Shown here: positions 30,532 through 34,217 of the stretch, piece after piece
How the letters are laid out: each line of letters begins with the position of its first letter
How positions within the stretch are numbered: position 1 is the first letter of the stretch
NCBI GenBank assembly: GCA_023441125.1
Contig: JAEZQV010000240.1
Coordinates: 1 to 34,217 of the forward strand
Direction of reading: 5' to 3'
DNA from: Bacillota bacterium
GTDB lineage: Bacteria > Bacillota_C > Negativicutes > Sporomusales > Sporomusaceae
Length of the DNA: 34,217 bases
Program-made: the position numbers and the translations under genes
The notes under the pieces: generated by a model
Seen by the model: the letters and a program-made list of their open reading frames with translations, nothing else
Told to the model about the DNA's origin: nothing
Database searches by the model: none

Positions 30532-31920
30532 TTAAGGCTCGCTCCGGCAAAATGGCTTGCGTAACAGATATTGTCCCCTCGGCTCGTCTGCCGCTACTCC
30601 GTTCTTTACCACCTGCCGGCCTCGCAGGAAAACATGGTCAGCCTTGCCTTGCTGCCCCATTCCCTCATAAGGACTGTAGTCGACATTGTGGGCCTGGGCA
30701 GCAGCCCCAATCGTAAAGCGGCCCGTTTCATCCCACAGCACTAAATCGGCGTCGCTGCCCGGCGCGATGGTGCCTTTTTGGGGATAGAGGCCAAAGAGTT
30801 TAGCCGGCGCAGTCGCCACTTTGTCGACAAACTGGGTAAGACTCAGCTTGCCGGTCTTGACGCCGTAGGTATACAAAAGCCCCAGCCGGTGCTCCACCCC
30901 CGGCGCGCCATTGGGAATTTTACTGAAGTCCTCGCGGCCCAGGTCTTTCTGGCCCACAAGGTTAAAAGAGCAATGGTCGGTCGCAACGGTATCCAAAATA
31001 CCCGTTCGCAGTCCGTTCCACAAATAGGCTTGGTTTTCCCTGGCCCGGAGCGGCGGCGACATGACATACTTGGCGCAGGCGAACGTAGCATCCTGGTAGA
31101 CGCTGTCATCCAGCACCAAATACTGCGGGCACGTTTCAGCAAACACCCTTACCCCGCGGAGTTTAGCCTCAGCTACCGTCTCCAGGGCCTCCCGGCAGCT
31201 TAAATGGACAACAAATACCGGCGCACCGGTCATCTCGGCCAAGATCATTAAACGGTTAACAGCTTCCTGCTCGACCCGTGGCGGACGGGATAACGGATGG
31301 AAAGCTGGCGCTGTTTTCCCCTGCCGGCGCAACTGTCTTGTCAGGTTATCGACAATATCGCCGTTCTCGCAGTGGACACAGGTGAGGATACCGCACTCCC
31401 GGCTCTGCTCCAGCACCTGAAACAGCGCACTGTCGTCCAACTGCATGCTATGTTTATAAGCCATATACAGTTTGACGGAAGTTACACCGGCCGTCTGGCT
31501 GAGCCACGGCAGTTCACGGGCAACCGGTTCATTCCAGTCGGTAATTGCCATATGGAAACCGTAGTCGGTATAACAATTGCCGCCGGCCCGCCGATGCCAG
31601 TTGTCCAGACCCTGTTTGAGGGTCTCCCCTTTAAACTGGGTGGCATAATCAATAACCGTCGTCGTGCCGCCCAGAATAGCCGCCCGGGTGCCGCTGGCAA
31701 AGTCATCGGCCGTAGAGATGCTGCCAACAGGCAAATCGAAATGAGTATGGGCGTCAACGCCGCCCGGAAATATATAATAGCCCGCTGCCGGCAGTACGGT
31801 ATCGCCGGTCTGCGCCAGCTGGCTGCCGATAGCGGCAATCGTTTCCCCCTCAATACGGATATCGGCCTGATAGCAGTCCGTGCTGGTGACAATGGTGCCG
31901 CCGCGCAAAATAATCCCCAT
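30532..31920 (-). CDS. Hydantoinase/dihydropyrimidinase
   Basis: Cyclic-amide hydrolase of the dihydropyrimidinase family, 462 residues, cytoplasmic. All binuclear zinc ligands are visible: His 58 and His 60 (GGVDAHTHFDLP), the carbamylated Lys 150 (SVKLYMAYK), His 183 (VHCENGDI), His 239 (VVHLS) and Asp 315 (VATDHCSF). In purine clusters of enteric and clostridial type, a HyuA-like member acts on purine-ring intermediates, so the substrate here may be a purine derivative rather than dihydrouracil; that is inference from the neighbours. AGGAG precedes ATG 31920. It lies between the xanthine-type permease and the MocA-ModE fusion. Confidence 0.93.
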   Translation of the reverse strand: MGIILRGGTIVTSTDCYQADIRIEGETIAAIGSQLAQTGDTVLPAAGYYIFPGGVDAHTHFDLPVGSISTADDFASGTRAAILGGTTTVIDYATQFKGETLKQGLDNWHRRAGGNCYTDYGFHMAITDWNEPVARELPWLSQTAGVTSVKLYMAYKHSMQLDDSALFQVLEQSRECGILTCVHCENGDIVDNLTRQLRRQGKTAPAFHPLSRPPRVEQEAVNRLMILAEMTGAPVFVVHLSCREALETVAEAKLRGVRVFAETCPQYLVLDDSVYQDATFACAKYVMSPPLRARENQAYLWNGLRTGILDTVATDHCSFNLVGQKDLGREDFSKIPNGAPGVEHRLGLLYTYGVKTGKLSLTQFVDKVATAPAKLFGLYPQKGTIAPGSDADLVLWDETGRFTIGAAAQAHNVDYSPYEGMGQQGKADHVFLRGRQVVKNGVAADEPRGQYLLRKPFCRSEP

Positions 31921-32050
31921 AAAGATCTCTCCTTGCTATGGAAAATCCACTACAGTTTTTCGCAAGCCGGGCCGCGAGCAACACTTGGCTGCTTGCCCCA
32001 CCCCCGCGCGCTCACGCCGCCGTTGGCGTACACTCTCCCTAACCGCCGCA

Positions 32051-32074
32051 GCCTGGTGTCCTAAGACACCAGGC
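32051..32074 (-). repeat. Intercistronic 10-bp hairpin
   Basis: Perfect inverted repeat GCCTGGTGTC-ctaa-GACACCAGGC between the permease and hydantoinase genes. Neither strand has a T run next to it, so it is more likely an mRNA-stabilising or processing hairpin than a terminator. The rest of 31921-32100 holds nothing else recognisable. Confidence 0.55.
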
Positions 32075-32100
32075 GATGCTAAGCCGGTTATGATTTTCTT

Positions 32101-33453
32101 CTACTTGTTTGCCGAAACTCCTTTCTGACCGGCCACCGACGCGGTAACATCCTGGGCTGCCGCGCTGCCGTTTAAAAGAAGGTTCAAGAGGATAGCCGCC
32201 AGGCTGCCAGCGGTAATCCCGCTGTGTAAAATTACCTGCAGCCAGTCGGGAAAGCCGTTATAGAATTTCGGAACGGCCAGCGTAATCATGCCGATACCGA
32301 TACTGATGCCAACCACCATGATATTGTGCGTGCCGTCAAAGCTGACCTTGGACAAAGTCTTTATCCCGCTGGCGGCCACCATGCCAAACATGACAATGCC
32401 GGCCCCGCCCAGCACCGGATGCGGGATGGCCGCGATTACAGCCGCCAGTTTGGGGATAAGGCCCAAGGCCATCAAAATGGCGCCGGCGGCGGCCACAACA
32501 AAGCGGCTTTTTACGCGGGTCAGGCCTACCAGCCCAACATTTTGGGCAAACGCCGTATAGGGAAAACTGTTTAAGATCCCGCCCAGCATGGTGGAGAAGC
32601 CGTCGGCGCGCAAGCATCTGGCCAGATCTTCCTTGTGAATGGGTTTTTCAATAATTTCACCAATGGCGATGCAGTCCCCGGTCGTTTCGGTCATGACCAC
32701 CAGCATAACCAGTACCATTGCGGCAATGGAGGCCGCATCAAACGTGGGAAAGCCAAACCAGAACGGCGTGGTAATGCCAAGCCAGCCGGCTGTCCCAACC
32801 TGGCTAAAGTTGACCATTCCCAGGGGAATAGCGATAATTGTACCGCAGATCAACCCTAAGAGTACGGCAATGTTACTTAAGAAACCGGTAAAGTACTTAT
32901 AGAAAAACAGGACCAGGATCATGACGACAAACGCCAGGGCAATGTTTTCCGGACTGGCGAAATTAGGGGCTGCCGGGTTGCCGCCGGCCGCCCACATGAC
33001 CGCGACCGGCATCAACGTCACGCCGATAATGGTAATGATCGTACCGGTAACTACCGGCGGAAAAAAGCGGATGAGTTTGCTAAAATAGGGGGCCACCAGA
33101 TAAGTGACGATCCCGGCGACAATAATTGCTCCATAGATAGCCGTCATGCCGTGGGTTTTACCGATGATGATCATGGGTGTAACCGCCGCAAAGGTAACGC
33201 CCTGAATCATGGGAATCCGGATGCCCATATTGCCTAATCCCAGCGTCTGGATCAGGGTGGCGATGCCACAGGTAAACAAGTCGGCGTTAATAAGAAAAAT
33301 CAGCTGTTCTTTCGTTAGGCCGATAGCGTTGGCAATAATGAGCGGGACAGCAACCGCACCGGCATACATGGCCAGTACGTGCTGCAGACCATAAATAAAC
33401 AACTGCCCGGCCGGCAACATTTCATCAACCGGATGACGCGTATTATCTGTCAC
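32101..33453 (-). CDS. NCS2-family xanthine/urate-type permease
   Basis: Inner-membrane purine symporter of 450 residues, about 14 hydrophobic segments. Family marks are FIYGLQHVLAMYAGAVAVPLIIANAIGL, GIRIPMIQGVTFAAVTPMI, the transport-site block VMTETTGDCIAIGEII with conserved Glu, and NSFPYTAFAQNVGLVGLTRVKSR. These place it in the xanthine/uric-acid branch (XanP/PucK/UacT-like) of NCS2, different from UraA and AzgA. The start is GTG 33453 with GAGGGG eight bases upstream. It sits between adenine deaminase and the hydantoinase. Confidence 0.93.
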   Translation of the reverse strand: MTDNTRHPVDEMLPAGQLFIYGLQHVLAMYAGAVAVPLIIANAIGLTKEQLIFLINADLFTCGIATLIQTLGLGNMGIRIPMIQGVTFAAVTPMIIIGKTHGMTAIYGAIIVAGIVTYLVAPYFSKLIRFFPPVVTGTIITIIGVTLMPVAVMWAAGGNPAAPNFASPENIALAFVVMILVLFFYKYFTGFLSNIAVLLGLICGTIIAIPLGMVNFSQVGTAGWLGITTPFWFGFPTFDAASIAAMVLVMLVVMTETTGDCIAIGEIIEKPIHKEDLARCLRADGFSTMLGGILNSFPYTAFAQNVGLVGLTRVKSRFVVAAAGAILMALGLIPKLAAVIAAIPHPVLGGAGIVMFGMVAASGIKTLSKVSFDGTHNIMVVGISIGIGMITLAVPKFYNGFPDWLQVILHSGITAGSLAAILLNLLLNGSAAAQDVTASVAGQKGVSANK

Positions 33454-33516
33454 TTTAACATCCCCTCGCGTTCGTATTCACATTCGGTTCACCTTACTTG
33501 CAGTCTGCCGCCTGTC

Positions 33517-34217
33517 TTATACCGATACCGGTACATGCTGAAAGGCCGTAACATCTACCAGGCCTGCATCGGTCAATTTTAAGGCGGGAATCACCGGCAG
33601 GCTCAAAAAAGCCAGGGTCATAAAGGGATCATAGTCCGGCTTTACTCCCAGACTGCGGGCAATTTGATGAAGAATAGCCAGCTGCTGCCGTACTTCACCG
33701 ATATCCCGGTCGGTCATCAGCCCGGCCAGCGGCAATGGCAGCATTCCCAGAATTTCCTTCTCGTCCACAATGGCCAGCCCGCCCTGAATATGCTCAATGG
33801 CCTTTATGGCCAGCATAATAGCGGCATCCGTGGTTCCCGCCACCACCAGATTGTGCGAGTCATGGGCAATAGTCGAGGCAATGGCCCCCCGCTTCAGTCC
33901 CAGTCCCTGCAGCAGGCCTACCCCGGCCCGGCCGGAGCCCTTATGCCGTTCCCAGACCACCAGTTTGACAATGTCCTGACCGGCATCAGCCACAAATTCT
34001 CCCCCGACGACCGGCACAGGCAGTTCTAAGGCTGTCGTGACCAGTTGGCGGGGTACCAGGCCGATCACCCTGGCCAGCGAAGACCGGGCCGGCAAACGCA
34101 GCTTGTCGGGAGTGATTGCCCCCAGGGCCAGGGTATTGCGTACCGCTTTATCGTCGACAAAAAAGTTCATAAACAGGGAGCGGCCGTTTTCCGCTGCCAG
34201 TTGCCCGTCTTTAAACA
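33517..34217 (-). CDS. ade: Adenine deaminase, C-terminal part (5' end outside window)
   Basis: Deaminates adenine to hypoxanthine. The frame is open from the window edge to the stop at 33517 (about 233 residues), so only the C-terminal third is present; the first visible residues read FKDGQLAAENG. Signatures of the Ade family are clear: LKRGAIASTIAHDSHNLVVAGTT, and LPLPLAGLMTD. The internal ATG at 34170 is not a start; the coding sequence continues through it. It is the first gene visible in the purine operon and lies 63 bases before the permease. Confidence 0.95.
   Translation of the reverse strand, partial: FKDGQLAAENGRSLFMNFFVDDKAVRNTLALGAITPDKLRLPARSSLARVIGLVPRQLVTTALELPVPVVGGEFVADAGQDIVKLVVWERHKGSGRAGVGLLQGLGLKRGAIASTIAHDSHNLVVAGTTDAAIMLAIKAIEHIQGGLAIVDEKEILGMLPLPLAGLMTDRDIGEVRQQLAILHQIARSLGVKPDYDPFMTLAFLSLPVIPALKLTDAGLVDVTAFQHVPVSV

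Noticed and set aside
34119..34170. ATG 34170 as the start of an independent small protein
   Set aside because: The frame is open up to the window edge and the residues upstream continue the adenine deaminase pattern.
1..34217. CRISPR arrays, tRNA or rRNA genes, prophage or intact transposase genes
   Set aside because: No regularly spaced repeats, no tRNA-like cloverleaf or rRNA sequence and no transposase or integrase product was seen on either strand.

Overview
The window looks like a chromosomal segment of an anaerobic Firmicute, most probably a diderm spore-former of the Negativicutes (Sporomusaceae-like). This placement is inferred from strong AGGAGG-type ribosome binding sites with frequent GTG/TTG starts, Gram-positive-style intrinsic terminators and riboswitches, a purine/molybdoenzyme catabolic cluster, and an EmrAB-type efflux pair. 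No rRNA, tRNA, CRISPR array or intact insertion sequence was seen. Nearly everything is on the minus strand; only two genes (18111-19298 and 21049-21816) are on the plus strand.

Left part (1-8.1 kb): a three-gene polar amino-acid ABC importer, cut at the window edge; a RelE/ParE-Phd toxin-antitoxin pair; a lipoprotein cyclophilin; an LTA-synthase-like sulfatase-fold membrane protein; a uracil permease; and a secreted glucosaminidase preceded by an overlapping 30-codon ORF. Middle part (8.4-22.8 kb): a PadR-controlled efflux unit (padR-hlyD-MFS-usp), a WrbA-like flavoprotein, an N-acyl-D-amino-acid deacylase-like amidohydrolase, YjbQ and DUF503 proteins, a small secreted protein with a very clear promoter, an M50 protease, an MBL-fold hydrolase, an odd cytoplasmic solute-binding-protein-like gene, an ArsC/Spx-like protein, a stand-alone pyruvate-kinase C-terminal domain, TrmO, a beta-lactamase-fold serine hydrolase, and a REC-GGDEF diguanylate cyclase behind a c-di-GMP-I riboswitch.

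Right part (23-34.2 kb): a purine catabolism block, all on the minus strand. In transcription order it is adenine deaminase (5' end outside the window), NCS2 xanthine/urate-type permease, hydantoinase/dihydropyrimidinase, a MobA/MocA-like domain fused to a ModE-like winged helix, the three xanthine-dehydrogenase subunits (Mo, 2Fe-2S, FAD), a guanine-class riboswitch, an AzgA-type purine permease and guanine deaminase. The likely logic is uptake of purines, deamination of adenine and guanine to hypoxanthine and xanthine, molybdenum-dependent hydroxylation, and hydrolytic ring opening by the hydantoinase.

The most interesting signals are regulatory. The guanine-class aptamer (25872-25944) shares its 3' half with a long intrinsic terminator (25836-25886), which predicts an ON switch that lets guanine induce its own uptake and deamination. 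The c-di-GMP-I aptamer in front of the diguanylate cyclase has the same overlap and is also predicted to be an ON switch, hence possible positive feedback. The MocA-ModE fusion appears to have lost its nucleotidyltransferase catalytic residues and may be a sensor-regulator of the xdh promoter, which carries a perfect inverted repeat at its predicted start site.
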